In this document: one piece after another, positions 9,709 through 21,987 of the stretch | Numbering within the stretch: position 1 is the first letter of the stretch | How the letters are laid out: each line of letters begins with the position of its first letter | Source: Alcaligenaceae bacterium | GTDB lineage: Bacteria; Pseudomonadota; Gammaproteobacteria; Burkholderiales; Burkholderiaceae_B | NCBI GenBank assembly: GCA_029263615.1 | Contig: JAJUFT010000002.1 | Coordinates: 1 to 64,000 of the forward strand | DNA length: 64,000 nucleotides | Direction: 5' to 3' | The notes under the pieces: generated by a model | Seen by the model: only the letters and a program-made list of their open reading frames with translations | Told to the model about the DNA's origin: nothing | Database searches by the model: none | Translations under genes and position numbers: made by a program

Positions 9709-12491
9709 GGGCTCAAGAAATCGTCGAGTGGCTGCAAGGTCAGGTCAAGGGTCAGGCGCGACTGTGCCTGGATTCGCGTCAGATTCAGGCGGGAGATGTG
9801 TTCTTCGCCTGCCCCGGGATCGCCGGGGATGGGCGCGACTATATCGGCAACGCGGTGGCCGCCGGAGCGAGCGCCTTGGTGGTGCAGCAGCCGCTGCCCG
9901 AGGGGGTCCGGGCGGAAGGCCTTTCGGTGCCGGTACTTGAGGTGCCGAATCTCGGGGCTCTTCTGGGCGAAACGGCCCACCTCTGGTATGACCGCCCTTC
10001 GGAAGCGCTGTCCGTGGTGGCCATCACGGGCACCAACGGCAAGACCAGCGTTGTGCAGTGGGTCGCTGCGGCCCTGAACGCCGGCGATGTGCCCTGCGGC
10101 ACCATTGGCACACTGGGCGCCACCCTGCCGGATGGCACCAATCTGGGCGGGGATCTCACCACGCCGGATGTCCTCGCCATGCACGGGCTGATGGCCGCGA
10201 TGCGTGACGCCGGCGCCCAGGTGGTGGCGATCGAGGCCTCCTCGATCGGGGTGGTGCAGGGCCGCCTCGATGCCCTGCAGCTGGACATTGCCGGCTTCAC
10301 CAATCTCACCCACGATCACCTGGACTACCACGGCACCTTCGATGACTACCGGGCGGCGAAGTTCGCGTTGTTCGACTGGCCGGGTCTGCGGGCGTCGGTG
10401 GTCAACGCCGATGACGAGGCGGGGCGTCAGCTCATAGCCCGTCTGGCAGGGCGCACCCTGCTGTCGTATTCGCTGGAGAGCGGGACGGGCGCCGGCATTG
10501 TGGCCCAGGACATCCATGCGGGCACGCATGGTCTGATTTTCAACCTGTCGCGCGACGGCGCCAGTGCACAGGTGCTCACGCATCTGATCGGGCATCACAA
10601 TGTGTCCAACTTGCTGTTGGTGGCAGGGGTGCTTCAGGAGCTGGGCTGGTCGCTCTCGCGCACGGCCCGCATTCTGGCCGAACTGCGGCCGGTACCCGGG
10701 CGCCTGGAACTGGTCGGGGCCTTGGGCGCAAACGGCACGGGCCCCATGGTGGTGGTCGATTACGCCCACACTCCGGATGCGCTGGAGCGCGCCCTGTTTG
10801 CGCTGCGCGGTGTGGCCGAGGAGCGCGGCGGCCGGGTCGCCTGCGTGTTCGGTTGCGGCGGCAATCGCGACCGTGCGAAGCGTAGCCTCATGGGTGAAGT
10901 GGCCGACAGGCTGGCCGACACTGTGGTCGTGACGAGCGACAACCCGCGCGACGAAGACGCGTCCGAGATCGCGTCCCAGATTGTGGCGGGCATGAAGACC
11001 GCACCGCAGGTGGAACTTGATCGCGCCGTGGCCATTCTGGACACCATCTGGCGTGCCCGGCCCGCGGACGTTGTGCTGCTGGCCGGCAAGGGCCACGAGA
11101 CCTATCAGGAAGTGAAGGGCAAGCGCAGCCCCTTCGATGACCGCGAGTGGGGCCGCTTCGCCCTGACATGGCGCGGCCAGCATGCCATCGTCACCGACAC
11201 TCGCAGCCTGGAAGCGGACCAGGTATTCCTGGCACTGAGCGGTGAGCGTTTCGATGGTCATGACTACGTGCATCAGGCGGGAGAACGAGGCGCAGTGGCC
11301 GCGGTTGTGGCGCACCCGGTGGCGGATGCGGGCCTGCCGTTGTTCGTGCTCGGTGACACCCGACTGGCCTTGCGGCGCATTGCCACGGCCTGGCGCCGCC
11401 AGTTCAATCTGCCCCTCATCGCCGTCACCGGCAGCAATGGCAAGACCACGACCAAGGAGATGATTGCCTCCATCCTGCGCGCATGGCTGGGCGCGGAAGC
11501 CGTGGTCGCCACACGTGGCAACCTCAACAATGACATCGGGCTGCCCCTGAGCCTGCTGCGACTTGGTACCGCGCACCGGGCCTCGGTGTTCGAAATGGGC
11601 ATGAATCACCCGGGCGAGATCGCCCTGCTGGCAGAGATTGCCCGCCCGACCATCGCACTGGTGAACAATGCGCAGCGCGAACACCAGGAATTCATGCATA
11701 CGGTGGAAGCTGTCGCACGTGAGAACGGTTCGGTGCTGCTGGGTCTGGGCGCCTCGGGGGTGGCCGTGTACCCGGGCGACGAACCCTACGCCGATCTGTG
11801 GCGCGACATGGCGGGCGAAGCGCGCAGCCTCTGCTTCGGGTTTGGCTCGCACTTTCCGGTGCATGCGGAAGACATCCGCGTGGAACCCACCCACACCCGT
11901 TTCCGACTGGTGACGCCGGCGGGCCGTGCCATGGTGGACCTGCACATGCCGGGGGTGCACAACCTGCGCAATGCGATGGCGGCTGCGGCCTGCGCGGTCG
12001 CCGCGGGGGCGCCGATCGAAGCGGTGGTGCGCGGGCTGGAATCCTTCAATCCGGTGGCCGGACGGATGCAATTCCATACACTGCCGGACGGGCATCAGCT
12101 CATCGATGACAGTTACAATGCGAACCCTGACTCTGTGCGGGCCGCCATCGATGTTCTGGCCGGCCTGCCCGGTCGCCGCACCCTGGTGCTGGGCACCATG
12201 GGAGAAATCGGCGACAACAGTCCCGCCATGCATGCCGAAGTCGGCGCTTACGCTCGCGAGCGCGGCATCGACATGCTTTTCACTTTTGGCAGTGAAGCCG
12301 CCCACGCCGCGCGCGCGTTCGGGGACGGCGCATTGTCGTTCGTGGACATGCCCGGTCTGGTAGCTGCGTTGGCTGACCAACCGCCCGGTCATGTCCTGGT
12401 CAAAGGATCGCGCAGTACCCGAATGGAAAGAGTCATAGAAGCAATCGTCCCGGCCCGCAACGGTCAATCGGGGGGGCATCATGCTGCTTGA
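9705..12491 (+). CDS. murE-murF: Fused MurE-MurF: UDP-MurNAc-tripeptide synthetase / UDP-MurNAc-tripeptide-D-Ala-D-Ala ligase
   Basis: One 928 aa ORF with two Mur ligase P-loops (ITGTNGKTS and [10 protein letters not shown]); DNPR motif of meso-DAP-adding MurE. Confidence 0.95.
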   Translation: MRAQEIVEWLQGQVKGQARLCLDSRQIQAGDVFFACPGIAGDGRDYIGNAVAAGASALVVQQPLPEGVRAEGLSVPVLEVPNLGALLGETAHLWYDRPSEALSVVAITGTNGKTSVVQWVAAALNAGDVPCGTIGTLGATLPDGTNLGGDLTTPDVLAMHGLMAAMRDAGAQVVAIEASSIGVVQGRLDALQLDIAGFTNLTHDHLDYHGTFDDYRAAKFALFDWPGLRASVVNADDEAGRQLIARLAGRTLLSYSLESGTGAGIVAQDIHAGTHGLIFNLSRDGASAQVLTHLIGHHNVSNLLLVAGVLQELGWSLSRTARILAELRPVPGRLELVGALGANGTGPMVVVDYAHTPDALERALFALRGVAEERGGRVACVFGCGGNRDRAKRSLMGEVADRLADTVVVTSDNPRDEDASEIASQIVAGMKTAPQVELDRAVAILDTIWRARPADVVLLAGKGHETYQEVKGKRSPFDDREWGRFALTWRGQHAIVTDTRSLEADQVFLALSGERFDGHDYVHQAGERGAVAAVVAHPVADAGLPLFVLGDTRLALRRIATAWRRQFNLPLIAVTGSNGKTTTKEMIASILRAWLGAEAVVATRGNLNNDIGLPLSLLRLGTAHRASVFEMGMNHPGEIALLAEIARPTIALVNNAQREHQEFMHTVEAVARENGSVLLGLGASGVAVYPGDEPYADLWRDMAGEARSLCFGFGSHFPVHAEDIRVEPTHTRFRLVTPAGRAMVDLHMPGVHNLRNAMAAAACAVAAGAPIEAVVRGLESFNPVAGRMQFHTLPDGHQLIDDSYNANPDSVRAAIDVLAGLPGRRTLVLGTMGEIGDNSPAMHAEVGAYARERGIDMLFTFGSEAAHAARAFGDGALSFVDMPGLVAALADQPPGHVLVKGSRSTRMERVIEAIVPARNGQSGGHHAA

Positions 12492-13653
12492 GCTGGCCCG
12501 CTGGCTCTCCGATGAGCATTTCAGAGCCTTTGGCGTCATTGAATACATCACCTTGCGTGCCGTGCTGGCCTGCGGCACCGCGCTGCTGATCGGTTTGCTG
12601 GCCGGTCCCTGGGTGATTCGCCGTCTCACCGAGCTGAAGATCGGGCAGGCCGTGCGTTCCTACGGCCCGCAAAGCCACCTGCAGAAAACCGGCACGCCCA
12701 CCATGGGCGGCGCGCTCATCCTGATCTCGATCGGGGTGGCCACCCTGCTCTGGGCTGACTGGACCAACCGCTTCGTCTGGGTGGTACTGCTGGTCACCTT
12801 CGGCTTTGGCTGGATCGGTTGGGCCGACGATTACAAGAAAGTCGTGAATCGCGACCCGGAAGGCATGTCCTCGCGTCGCAAGTTCTGCTACCAGGCCGTG
12901 ATCGGTCTGGTGGCCTCGGTTTACCTCTCGTTTGCCGTGGCCGCGCCCGACAACGCCGAACTCTGGCCGTTGTTTCGGGACTGGGTGATGAGCGGTTTCA
13001 CCATGCCCCTGCCGAATCGCACGGACCTGATCGTGCCATTCTTCAAGTCGGTCAGCTACCCGCTGGGGGTCTTCGGCTTTGCCGCCCTGACCTGGCTGGT
13101 CATCGTGGGTTCGAGCAATGCCGTGAACCTGACGGACGGTCTGGATGGGCTGGCCATCATGCCGACCGTGATGGTCGGCAGTGCGCTGGGCATCTTCGCC
13201 TATGTGGTCGGTCGCGTCGATTACTCGAAATATCTGCTGTTTCCCTACATTCCAGGGGCGGCCGAACTGATGGTCCTGTGCGCGGCGATCGCGGGGGCCG
13301 GGTTGGCCTTCCTGTGGTTCAACGCCTATCCGGCCCAGGTCTTCATGGGCGATGTGGGCGCGCTGGCCCTGGGCGGCGCGCTGGGCACCATTGCCGTCAT
13401 CGTCCGGCAGGAAATCGTGCTGTTCATCATGGGCGGGGTCTTCGTGGTGGAAACGCTGTCGGTGATGCTGCAGGTCACCTGGTTCAAGTACACGAAGAAA
13501 CGGTACGGCGAAGGGCGGCGCATCTTCAGGATGGCGCCGCTGCATCACCATTTTGAGGTCACGGGCTGGAAGGAAACCCAGGTCGTGGTGCGTTTCTGGA
13601 TCATCACCATGATGCTGGTGCTGGTCGGTCTGGCGACGTTGAAGCTGCGATGA
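12481..13653 (+). CDS. mraY: Phospho-N-acetylmuramoyl-pentapeptide transferase
   Basis: [39 protein letters not shown] motifs. Confidence 0.97.
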   Translation: MLLELARWLSDEHFRAFGVIEYITLRAVLACGTALLIGLLAGPWVIRRLTELKIGQAVRSYGPQSHLQKTGTPTMGGALILISIGVATLLWADWTNRFVWVVLLVTFGFGWIGWADDYKKVVNRDPEGMSSRRKFCYQAVIGLVASVYLSFAVAAPDNAELWPLFRDWVMSGFTMPLPNRTDLIVPFFKSVSYPLGVFGFAALTWLVIVGSSNAVNLTDGLDGLAIMPTVMVGSALGIFAYVVGRVDYSKYLLFPYIPGAAELMVLCAAIAGAGLAFLWFNAYPAQVFMGDVGALALGGALGTIAVIVRQEIVLFIMGGVFVVETLSVMLQVTWFKYTKKRYGEGRRIFRMAPLHHHFEVTGWKETQVVVRFWIITMMLVLVGLATLKLR

Positions 13654-15173
13654 ATACGACTCCGTTCCCCTCTCTGCAGCAAACGGGTCTGACCCTGATC
13701 CTGGGGTTGGGAGAGACCGGTCTGGCCGCCACTCGCTGGTGCCTGCGCAACGGCGTGTCACTGCGCGTGGCCGACACGCGTGAGGCGCCTGCCGGTCTGG
13801 AAGCGCTCCGGGCCGAGATGGGCAGCCAGGCGGACATTCGCGTGGGCGACGCGGCGTTGGACGCTGCCACCCTCGCCGGGGTGACGCGCATTGTCATCAG
13901 CCCGGGGCTTTGCCCCACCGATGCGCCGCTGGCGGGCTTCCTGCAGCAAGCACGCGGGCAGGGCGCCGAGATCCTCGGTGAAATCGAATTGTTTGCCCTG
14001 GCCCTAGCCGACCTCGCTGCCGAGGGATACCGGCCCAAGGTGGTGGCCGTGACCGGGACCAATGGCAAGACCACCGTGACGGCCATGGCTCGCCGGCTGG
14101 CGGAAGCGGCCGGCTTCACGGCGGTGGCGGCCGGCAACATCAGCCCGCCGGCCCTCACGGCGCTGATGAGTGCCGTTGACCAGAAGGCGCTGCCGGATGT
14201 CTGGGTGCTGGAGCTCTCCAGCTTCCAGCTCGAGAGTACCTTCAGTCTGAGGCCGGATGCCTCGGTGGTGCTCAACGTCACGCAGGATCATCTTGACTGG
14301 CATGGCTCCATGCAGGCCTATGCCGGGGCCAAGGCGCGCCTGCTTGCGGCGGCGAACATCGCCATCGTGAACCGGGATGACCCGCTGGTCCTCGACATGG
14401 TGGACAGCCTGGCTTCGCCGCGTGTGCGCAGCTTCGGGCGAGGCCTGCCGGAATATGCGGGTGATGTCGGCCTGGAAGACAGCGGCGGCATCGAATGGCT
14501 CTGCGCCGTAGCGCTACCGGAGGAAGCGTCCGAAACCGGCGCGGCTCGTCGCAAGAACAAGGAAGCGCCTCAGCGTCACACGGGCACCGCTCAGCGGCTC
14601 ATGCCGGTCGATGCCCTGCGACTGCGCGGTCGTCACAATGCCTTGAACGCGCTGGCGGCCCTGACCCTGGTGCAGAGCATCGGTGGCGCTCTGGCGCCCA
14701 TGCTGCATGCCCTGCGCGAATATCAGGGCGAACCCCATCGCTGCCAGTTTCTGCGGAGCGTGGGCGGTGTGGACTTCGTCAATGACAGCAAGGGCACCAA
14801 CGTCGGGGCCACGGTGGCTGCGCTCGAGGGGATGGGGCGGCCGGTGGTGTTGATCGCCGGCGGTCTGGGCAAAGGCCAGGACTTCACGCCCCTGGCCCAG
14901 GCTATCGAACTGCACGCCAAAGCCGTCGTGCTCATCGGCAAGGATGCCCCCTTGATCCGCGCCGCGCTGGGGCAGACGGCACTGGCGCTGCGCGATGCGG
15001 ACTCCATGGAAGCGGCGGTGAATGCCGCCATGGATCTGGCCGTCCCGGGCGATGTCGTGCTGCTGTCGCCGGCTTGCGCCAGCATGGACATGTTCCAGAA
15101 TTACGGGCAGCGCGGTCACCGCTTTGCCGAGGCGGTGGACGAACTCGCACTTGACCGGGGGGACGTGGCATGA
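13650..15173 (+). CDS. murD: UDP-N-acetylmuramoylalanine--D-glutamate ligase
   Basis: [27 protein letters not shown] motifs. Confidence 0.95.
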   Translation: MNTTPFPSLQQTGLTLILGLGETGLAATRWCLRNGVSLRVADTREAPAGLEALRAEMGSQADIRVGDAALDAATLAGVTRIVISPGLCPTDAPLAGFLQQARGQGAEILGEIELFALALADLAAEGYRPKVVAVTGTNGKTTVTAMARRLAEAAGFTAVAAGNISPPALTALMSAVDQKALPDVWVLELSSFQLESTFSLRPDASVVLNVTQDHLDWHGSMQAYAGAKARLLAAANIAIVNRDDPLVLDMVDSLASPRVRSFGRGLPEYAGDVGLEDSGGIEWLCAVALPEEASETGAARRKNKEAPQRHTGTAQRLMPVDALRLRGRHNALNALAALTLVQSIGGALAPMLHALREYQGEPHRCQFLRSVGGVDFVNDSKGTNVGATVAALEGMGRPVVLIAGGLGKGQDFTPLAQAIELHAKAVVLIGKDAPLIRAALGQTALALRDADSMEAAVNAAMDLAVPGDVVLLSPACASMDMFQNYGQRGHRFAEAVDELALDRGDVA

Positions 15174-16360
15174 GCCTGTTCTCCAGTCTCGGTGGTGCAG
15201 GCAGTGTCAGGGCAGGGCGCACCGGCATGCCCCTGTTCGACGGCACGCTCATCGTGGTCTGCATCTCGCTGGTGCTGTTCGGCCTGCTGATGGTGTATTC
15301 CGCCTCCATCGCGCTGGCCGACGGGCCCCGCTATGAAGCCTATGGGCGCTACTATTTCGTGATCCGTCACGGGATCTTCATTGCCATCGGCCTGGTGACC
15401 GGGCTGATTGCACTGACCGTGCCCATGAAGGTCTGGGAACAGCTGGCCATGCCGCTCTTCCTGTTCTGCGTGCTGCTGCTGATCGTCGTGCTCATTCCCG
15501 GGATCGGCCGCGAAGTGAATGGGGCGCGGCGCTGGCTGCCGCTGGGCATCGTCAATTTCCAGCCCTCCGAGCTCATGAAAGTGGCCGTGGTGCTGTTCGC
15601 GGCCAATTACACGGTGCGCAAGCAGCAGCACATGCACAGCTTCTTCCGCGGGTTTGTGCCCATGTGTTGCGCCCTGGCGGTCGTGGGCATTCTTCTGCTG
15701 CTCGAGCCCGACCTGGGCGCCTTCATGGTGATTGTGGCGATCGCCATCGGTCTGCTGTTCATCGGCGGGATCAACGGCAAGCTCTTCACCCTGCTGCTCG
15801 GCAGCCTGGTGGCCAGCTTCCTTGCCCTGATCTGGCTGTCACCCTGGCGGCGCGAACGTCTGTTCGTCTATCTGGATCCGTGGAACCCGGAAAATGCCTA
15901 TGGCAGCGCCTATCAGCTTTCCCATTCCCTGATTGCGCTGGGGCGTGGCGAGTGGTTTGGCGTGGGCCTGGGGTCGAGCGTCGAAAAACTGCACTATCTG
16001 CCTGAAGCGCATACCGACTTCATCGTCGCCGTGATCGGCGAGGAGCTTGGATTCGTCGGCGTCGCCACCTTGATCTTCGCGTTCGCCTTCGTCGTGTGGC
16101 GCGGGTTCGAAATCGGCCGGCAGGCCATTGCCATGGACCGCACCTTCAGTGGCCTGGTGGCGCAAGGCGTCGCCCTGTGGGTTGGGGTGCAGACCTTCAT
16201 CAATATTGGCGTGTGCATCGGCCTGCTGCCCACCAAGGGCCTGACGCTGCCGATGGTCAGCTATGGCGGGACGGGCATTGTCATGAACATCGCCGCGGTC
16301 GCTCTCATGCTGAGAGTGGATCACGAGAACCGCAATCTGATGAGGGGGAAGCGCACATGA
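15170..16360 (+). CDS. ftsW: Lipid II polymerase/SEDS protein FtsW
   Basis: Polytopic SEDS protein; [24 protein letters not shown] motifs. Confidence 0.95.
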   Translation: MSLFSSLGGAGSVRAGRTGMPLFDGTLIVVCISLVLFGLLMVYSASIALADGPRYEAYGRYYFVIRHGIFIAIGLVTGLIALTVPMKVWEQLAMPLFLFCVLLLIVVLIPGIGREVNGARRWLPLGIVNFQPSELMKVAVVLFAANYTVRKQQHMHSFFRGFVPMCCALAVVGILLLLEPDLGAFMVIVAIAIGLLFIGGINGKLFTLLLGSLVASFLALIWLSPWRRERLFVYLDPWNPENAYGSAYQLSHSLIALGRGEWFGVGLGSSVEKLHYLPEAHTDFIVAVIGEELGFVGVATLIFAFAFVVWRGFEIGRQAIAMDRTFSGLVAQGVALWVGVQTFINIGVCIGLLPTKGLTLPMVSYGGTGIVMNIAAVALMLRVDHENRNLMRGKRT

Positions 16361-17430
16361 GCACGCGGACCCTGATCGTGATGGCGGGCGGCACCGGAGG
16401 CCACATCATGCCCGGTCTGGCCGTCGCCCATGAAATGAAGGCCCGTGGCTGGCGCGTGCTATGGCTGGGTAACCCGGGGCGGATGGAAGGGCGGCTGGTG
16501 CCGGAGCACGGTTTCGAGATGCTGCCCCTGAGTTTTTCCGGCGTGCGCGGCAAGGGGCTGGCGGCGTTGGTGAAGCTGCCCTTCACGCTGGCGGCGGCCT
16601 GCCTGCAGGCGCGCAAGGCGCTTGCTCAGGCCCGGCCCGACGTGGTGCTGGGCATGGGTGGCTATGTGGCTTTCCCGGGCGGCCTGATGGCGCGCCTGGC
16701 GGGGATTCCGCTGGTGGTGCATGAGCAGAATGCCGTGGCAGGGACGGCCAATCGCTGGCTGGCGCGCGTGGCGCGCAAGGTGCTCGCGGGTTTCCCCGGC
16801 GCGCTCCACGGCGCGCTGATGGTTGGCAACCCTGTGCGGGAAAATTTCCGAACCCTCGCCCCCACCACCGAGCGCTATGCAGGTCGCCAGGGTCCGCTGC
16901 GACTGCTGGTCGTGGGCGGCAGCCTGGGTGCAGCGATGCTCAACGAAGTGGTGCCCCAGGCGGTGGCGCGCATGGCACCCGAGGAGCGGCCCATCGTCAC
17001 CCACCAGGCGGGCGAACAGCATATTGAATCCCTGAGGAAGCGCTACCACGAGAGCGGAGTGGAGGCTGAATGCGTGCCCTTCATCGCCGACATGGCGCAA
17101 GCCATGGGGCAGGCGGACCTCGTGGTGTGCCGCGCCGGCGCCATGACGGTGGCCGAAGTCGCGGCAGCGGGTGTGGCGGCGCTCTTCATTCCGCTGCCCC
17201 ACGCAATTGATGATCACCAGACCGCCAATGCACGCTACCTGTCAGACTGCAAAGGCGCATGGCTGCAGCCGCAGCGCGAATTTTCTGCCGAATGGCTGTC
17301 GGACTGGCTGCGCCGACAGACCCGGGAAGGATTGGCCGAAGTCGCCCGTCATGCACACGAACATGCCTGCCTGTCGGCGACGCAGATGATTGCCGATGTA
17401 TGTGAACAGGCAGCAAGGAGGGCGGCATGA
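16357..17430 (+). CDS. murG: UDP-N-acetylglucosamine--MurNAc-(pentapeptide) pyrophosphoryl-undecaprenol GlcNAc transferase
   Basis: [33 protein letters not shown] motifs. Confidence 0.96.
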   Translation: MSTRTLIVMAGGTGGHIMPGLAVAHEMKARGWRVLWLGNPGRMEGRLVPEHGFEMLPLSFSGVRGKGLAALVKLPFTLAAACLQARKALAQARPDVVLGMGGYVAFPGGLMARLAGIPLVVHEQNAVAGTANRWLARVARKVLAGFPGALHGALMVGNPVRENFRTLAPTTERYAGRQGPLRLLVVGGSLGAAMLNEVVPQAVARMAPEERPIVTHQAGEQHIESLRKRYHESGVEAECVPFIADMAQAMGQADLVVCRAGAMTVAEVAAAGVAALFIPLPHAIDDHQTANARYLSDCKGAWLQPQREFSAEWLSDWLRRQTREGLAEVARHAHEHACLSATQMIADVCEQAARRAA

Positions 17431-18833
17431 AGCACCGCATTCAGAGCATCCATTTCGTTGGCATCGGCGGCTCGGGCATGAGCGGTATTGCCGAGGTCCT
17501 GCTGAATCTGGGCTATGCCATCAGCGGTTCCGACATTCAGGAATCCGCGGTGACGCGTCGTCTGGAGAGGCTGGGAGCACGGGTGCATATCGGACATGGG
17601 GCCGAGAACGTGAAGGGGGTCGGTGCCATCGTCGTGTCCACGGCGGTGCGTGCGGACAACCCCGAAGTGTTGGCAGCGCGGGCCGCCCGCATTCCGGTGG
17701 TGCCGCGTGCCCTGATGCTGGCGGAGCTGATGCGACTGAAGCGCGGCATTGCGGTGGCCGGCACGCATGGCAAGACCACCACCACCAGCCTGGTTGCCAG
17801 TGTGCTGGCGGCGGGCGATCTCGACCCGACCTTCGTGATCGGCGGACGTCTCAATTCCGCAGGCGCCAATGCGCGGCTGGGGCAGGGCGAGTTCATCGTC
17901 GTCGAGGCGGACGAGTCGGATGCCTCCTTCCTGAACCTGCTGCCCGTGATGGCCATCATCACCAATATCGACGTCGATCACATGGACACCTACGGGCACG
18001 ATGTGGCGCGTCTCAAAAGCGCTTTTGTCGAATTCACGCAGCGGCTGCCTTTCTACGGTTCTGCCATCCTGTGCAACGACGATCCGAACGTGAGGGAAAT
18101 CATTCCCTTTGTGTCGCGCCCCGTCACCACCTACGCCATCGATACCGAGGCGCAGGTCATGGCGCGCAATCTGCGAGCGGAAGAGACGCACATGCTCTTC
18201 GACGTGGTGCGTCATGGGGCCGCCGGTGAGCTGCCGCCCCTGTCGGTTCGACTCAACCTGCCCGGCCGTCACAACGTGCTCAATGCCCTGGCTGCCATCG
18301 CGGTGGCAACCGAGCTGGGCGTTCCCGACGAAAAAATTGCCGCGGCCCTCGAGACTTTCAAGGGGGTGGGACGCCGATTCAGCATCGTGGGCGATTTCGA
18401 CGTGCCGCAGCGCAATGGCGGCGGCCGCTACACGGTGGTGGACGATTATGGTCACCACCCGAATGAAATGGCGGCCACGCTGGAGGCGGCGCGCGGCGCC
18501 TGGCCCGATCGGCGCATCGTGCTGGTGTTTCAACCGCACCGCTATACGCGCACGCGCGATTGCTTCGAGGATTTTGTGAAAGTCATTGGCGGCGCCGATG
18601 CCGTGCTGTTGACCGAGGTATATGCCGCGGGCGAGCAGCCGCTGGTCGCTGCAGACGGCCGCGCCCTGGCCCGTGCGTTGCGCGTGGCGGGCAAGGTCGA
18701 ACCGGTGTTTGTGGAAGACGTCGCGGACGTGCCCCAGGCCATCCACGATTTCGTGCGAGATGGAGATGTCGTGCTCGTGATGGGGGCGGGTTCCATCAGT
18801 CGCGTGCCGGGTCAGTTGGGAGAAATGCAATGA
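17427..18833 (+). CDS. murC: UDP-N-acetylmuramate--L-alanine ligase
   Basis: [36 protein letters not shown] motifs. Confidence 0.96.
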   Translation: MKHRIQSIHFVGIGGSGMSGIAEVLLNLGYAISGSDIQESAVTRRLERLGARVHIGHGAENVKGVGAIVVSTAVRADNPEVLAARAARIPVVPRALMLAELMRLKRGIAVAGTHGKTTTTSLVASVLAAGDLDPTFVIGGRLNSAGANARLGQGEFIVVEADESDASFLNLLPVMAIITNIDVDHMDTYGHDVARLKSAFVEFTQRLPFYGSAILCNDDPNVREIIPFVSRPVTTYAIDTEAQVMARNLRAEETHMLFDVVRHGAAGELPPLSVRLNLPGRHNVLNALAAIAVATELGVPDEKIAAALETFKGVGRRFSIVGDFDVPQRNGGGRYTVVDDYGHHPNEMAATLEAARGAWPDRRIVLVFQPHRYTRTRDCFEDFVKVIGGADAVLLTEVYAAGEQPLVAADGRALARALRVAGKVEPVFVEDVADVPQAIHDFVRDGDVVLVMGAGSISRVPGQLGEMQ

Positions 18834-19783
18834 ACGGGGATTTTGGCCGCGTCGGCGTGCTCTATGGCGGGCATTCGGCCGAGCGGGAGGTGTCGCTGAT
18901 GTCGGGAGAAGGGGTGTGTGCGGCCCTGCGCGAGCAGGGTGTGGACACCCACCTGTTCGACACCGGCCGTCAGTCGCTCACGGAACTGGCGCAAGCTGGC
19001 TTTGACCGCGTGTTCATTGCCCTGCACGGCCGCTACGGCGAGGACGGCACCATTCAGGGGGCGCTCGAGCTACTCGGCATCCCCTACACGGGTAGCGGTC
19101 CAATGGCCTCCAGTCTGTCCATGGACAAGATCATGACCAAGCGCGTGTGGCTGCAGCATGGACTGCCCACGCCCGGCTTCGTGGTGCTGAGCGCGCTCGA
19201 AGACCTACCCAAGGCAGCGCCACTGGGCTGGCCGCTGATGATCAAGCCGCCGCATGAGGGCTCGACCCTGGGCATCACGCGGGTGGGTGAAGCGTCGGAA
19301 CTCAAGGCGGCCTATGAGCTGGCGGCCGGTTTTGACGAGGACGTGCTGGCCGAACAGTTCATCAAGGGGCGCGAACTGACAGTGCCCGTGCTGGGCAAGG
19401 GAGCAGACGCCCATGCCCTGCCGATCGTGGAGATCGTCGCGCCGGGCGGCAACTACGACTACGAACACAAGTACGTTTCCGACGCGACACAGTATTTCTG
19501 CCCGGCCGATCTCGATGCCTCCTTGACCGATCACATTCAGCGGCTGGCCGAGAAGGCTTACCGTGCCCTGGGCTGCGAAGGTTGGGGCCGCGCCGATTTC
19601 ATGCTGGACAGGGAAGGCAAGGCCTGGCTGCTGGAAATGAACACGTCGCCGGGCATGACCAGTCATTCCCTGGTGCCCATGAGCGCGCGTGCAGCCGGCA
19701 TGAGTTATGGCGAACTGTGCGTGGCCATTCTTGCCACGGCCTCGTGCAAGGTGCGCGGCATCCGTCGGAGCGAGGACTGCTGA
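18830..19783 (+). CDS. ddlB: D-alanine--D-alanine ligase
   Basis: [41 protein letters not shown] motifs. Confidence 0.95.
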   Translation: MNGDFGRVGVLYGGHSAEREVSLMSGEGVCAALREQGVDTHLFDTGRQSLTELAQAGFDRVFIALHGRYGEDGTIQGALELLGIPYTGSGPMASSLSMDKIMTKRVWLQHGLPTPGFVVLSALEDLPKAAPLGWPLMIKPPHEGSTLGITRVGEASELKAAYELAAGFDEDVLAEQFIKGRELTVPVLGKGADAHALPIVEIVAPGGNYDYEHKYVSDATQYFCPADLDASLTDHIQRLAEKAYRALGCEGWGRADFMLDREGKAWLLEMNTSPGMTSHSLVPMSARAAGMSYGELCVAILATASCKVRGIRRSEDC

Positions 19784-19784
19784 C

Positions 19785-20579
19785 ATGTTTCAGGACGCCC
19801 GCCTCATCAACTTCATCGCGAACTCGCTGGCCTTGCTGGCGGTGGGCGCGTTGTTGCTGGGCGTGGCGGTCTGGGTCGCGCAGCGTCCCTACTTCTCCAT
19901 TACCGCCCTGCGTCTGTTGCCGGCGGAAGAAGAGAGCGAGCTGCGCTTTGTCACGGCCTCCAGCCTGAACGAGGTGGTGCGCGACAAACTGCGCGGCAAC
20001 TTCTTCTTCATCGACCTGGATCAGACGCGCCAGCTCATCGAAACCACGCCATGGGTGCGTCGCGCCCGTGTGCAGCGTGTCTGGCCAAACGCCCTGACGA
20101 TCTACGTCGAAGAGCATCAGCCGCTGGCGCTGTGGAATGAAGGGCAGATGATCAATACCTGGGGCGAGGCATTCACCGCCTACGCGGGTGACCTTTCCGA
20201 GGAAACGGTGCTGCCGCAGTTGCGAGGGCCGGAAGACTCAGAGCGACTGGTGGTCCAGCGCTATGCCGAAGTGGCGCGTTGGTTTGCGCCTTTGCAGCTG
20301 CGCGTGAGCGAACTGACCCTGAGCGCGCGTTACGCCTGGGAGGCCACGCTTTCCGATGGCATGCGGCTGACACTCGGACGCGACCCGGCGGCGGATATCG
20401 CCGACCCGCACGGCCGCTCCGGCGCGCTGCCTTTTGCTGCCCGAATTGAACGTTTCGTCGAGGCATGGCCTCGCCTGGCCCAGAACTTGAATGGGCGCGC
20501 GATTGAGCATGCCGACCTGCGTTATCCGAATGGTTTCGCCATCACTCTGGCGCCCGTTACCCCTACAGCGAGCAAATAG
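19785..20579 (+). CDS. ftsQ: Cell division protein FtsQ
   Basis: Single-TM protein with POTRA-like region between ddl and ftsA. Confidence 0.92.
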   Translation: MFQDARLINFIANSLALLAVGALLLGVAVWVAQRPYFSITALRLLPAEEESELRFVTASSLNEVVRDKLRGNFFFIDLDQTRQLIETTPWVRRARVQRVWPNALTIYVEEHQPLALWNEGQMINTWGEAFTAYAGDLSEETVLPQLRGPEDSERLVVQRYAEVARWFAPLQLRVSELTLSARYAWEATLSDGMRLTLGRDPAADIADPHGRSGALPFAARIERFVEAWPRLAQNLNGRAIEHADLRYPNGFAITLAPVTPTASK

Positions 20580-20585
20580 AAGATT

Positions 20586-21812
20586 ATGACCCGTGACATC
20601 AAGGACTTGATCGTTGCACTCGACATCGGCACCAGCAAGGTGGTGGCGGTGGTGGCCGAGATATTGCCCGAAGGGCGTTTCGAGGTCCTGGGCCTGGGGC
20701 AGCACGAGTCGCGCGGCATGCGCAAGGGCGTGGTAGTCAACATCGAGTCCACCGTGAATTCCATCCAGCGCGCGCTCGAGGAAGCCGAGCTGATGGCCGA
20801 CTGCAAGATCCGCGAGGTCTATACCGGCATTGCGGGCAGCCACATCAGCAGCTTCAACTCCAGCGGCATGGTGGCGGTGAAGGACAAGGAAGTCACGGCG
20901 GCGGATGTCGCCCGCGTGATCGAGACGGCGAAAGCCGTGAACATTCCCACCGACCAGCAGGTGCTGCATGTGCTGACCCAGGAATTCATCGTGGATTCCC
21001 AGGAAGACATCCGTGAGCCGATCGGAATGAGCGGCCTGCGTCTGGAAGTCCGGGTGCACATCGTGACGGGAGCGGTCAGTGCGGCCCAGAACATCGTGAA
21101 ATGCGTGCGCCGTTGCGGGTTGGAAGTCCAGGATCTGACGCTGCAGCCGCTGGCGTCCAGCATGTCCTGTCTCACGTCAGACGAAAAGGAACTGGGCGTG
21201 GTTCTGGTGGACATCGGCGGCGGCACCACCGACGTGGCGATCTATACCAACGGGGCCATTCGTCACACGGCGGTCGTGCCCATTGCCGGAGACCAGATCA
21301 CCAGCGACATCGCGGCTATGCTGCGCACGCCGACGCCCGATGCAGAGGAAATCAAGCTGCGCTATGGCATTGCCAAACAGGTGCTGGTCAGCCCAGACGA
21401 ACAGATTGAAGTGCCGGGCCTGGGCGACCGGCCCAACCGGCTGGTCAAGCGTCAGGCCCTGGGCGCCGTGATCGAGCCCCGGGTCGAGGAATTGTTCGGT
21501 TTCGTGCAACAGGTCATTCGGGAGTCCGGCTACGAGGACCTGCTGGCTTCCGGCGTGGTGCTCACGGGTGGCACGGCCTTGTTGCCGGGCATCGTGGAGC
21601 TGGCCGAAGACGTGTTTCTCAAGCCGGTGAGGATCGGCGTCCCCGCCTATGAAGGCAGCTTGGCCGACGTCATGCACAACCCGCGCTTCTCCACCGTGAT
21701 GGGCCTGCTCCAGGAGGCCCGCATTCAGCGCGCACGCGGCCGCAAGGTCGCGCAGCAGAAGGGCAGCTTTGCCACCATTCTGGCGCGCATGAAGGAGTGG
21801 TTCATGAATTGA
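20586..21812 (+). CDS. ftsA: Cell division protein FtsA
   Basis: IVALDIGTSKVVAVVAE, VVLVDIGGGTTDVAIYTNG, VLTGGTALLPG motifs. Confidence 0.97.
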   Translation: MTRDIKDLIVALDIGTSKVVAVVAEILPEGRFEVLGLGQHESRGMRKGVVVNIESTVNSIQRALEEAELMADCKIREVYTGIAGSHISSFNSSGMVAVKDKEVTAADVARVIETAKAVNIPTDQQVLHVLTQEFIVDSQEDIREPIGMSGLRLEVRVHIVTGAVSAAQNIVKCVRRCGLEVQDLTLQPLASSMSCLTSDEKELGVVLVDIGGGTTDVAIYTNGAIRHTAVVPIAGDQITSDIAAMLRTPTPDAEEIKLRYGIAKQVLVSPDEQIEVPGLGDRPNRLVKRQALGAVIEPRVEELFGFVQQVIRESGYEDLLASGVVLTGGTALLPGIVELAEDVFLKPVRIGVPAYEGSLADVMHNPRFSTVMGLLQEARIQRARGRKVAQQKGSFATILARMKEWFMN

Positions 21813-21987
21813 GGATTAGGGCCTGGCCCTATGGGCGAGCCTTCGGGCTCGTTCGTGGAAGGGTTTCAAATCAAGTGCGAGTCACGCGCTGGCACTTTTT
21901 TTGAAGCTCATCCGCAACAGCAGTAGAGAGCAGTAATTGGGGAATGAACTTTTATACGAACATGGATCGATGTGAAGGAGTCCAATC

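Noticed and set aside
9576-12629. 1017-codon ORF antisense to murE-murF
   Set aside because: Mirror-frame open reading typical of high-GC coding DNA; low-complexity His/Gln/Arg-rich translation with no recognisable domain.
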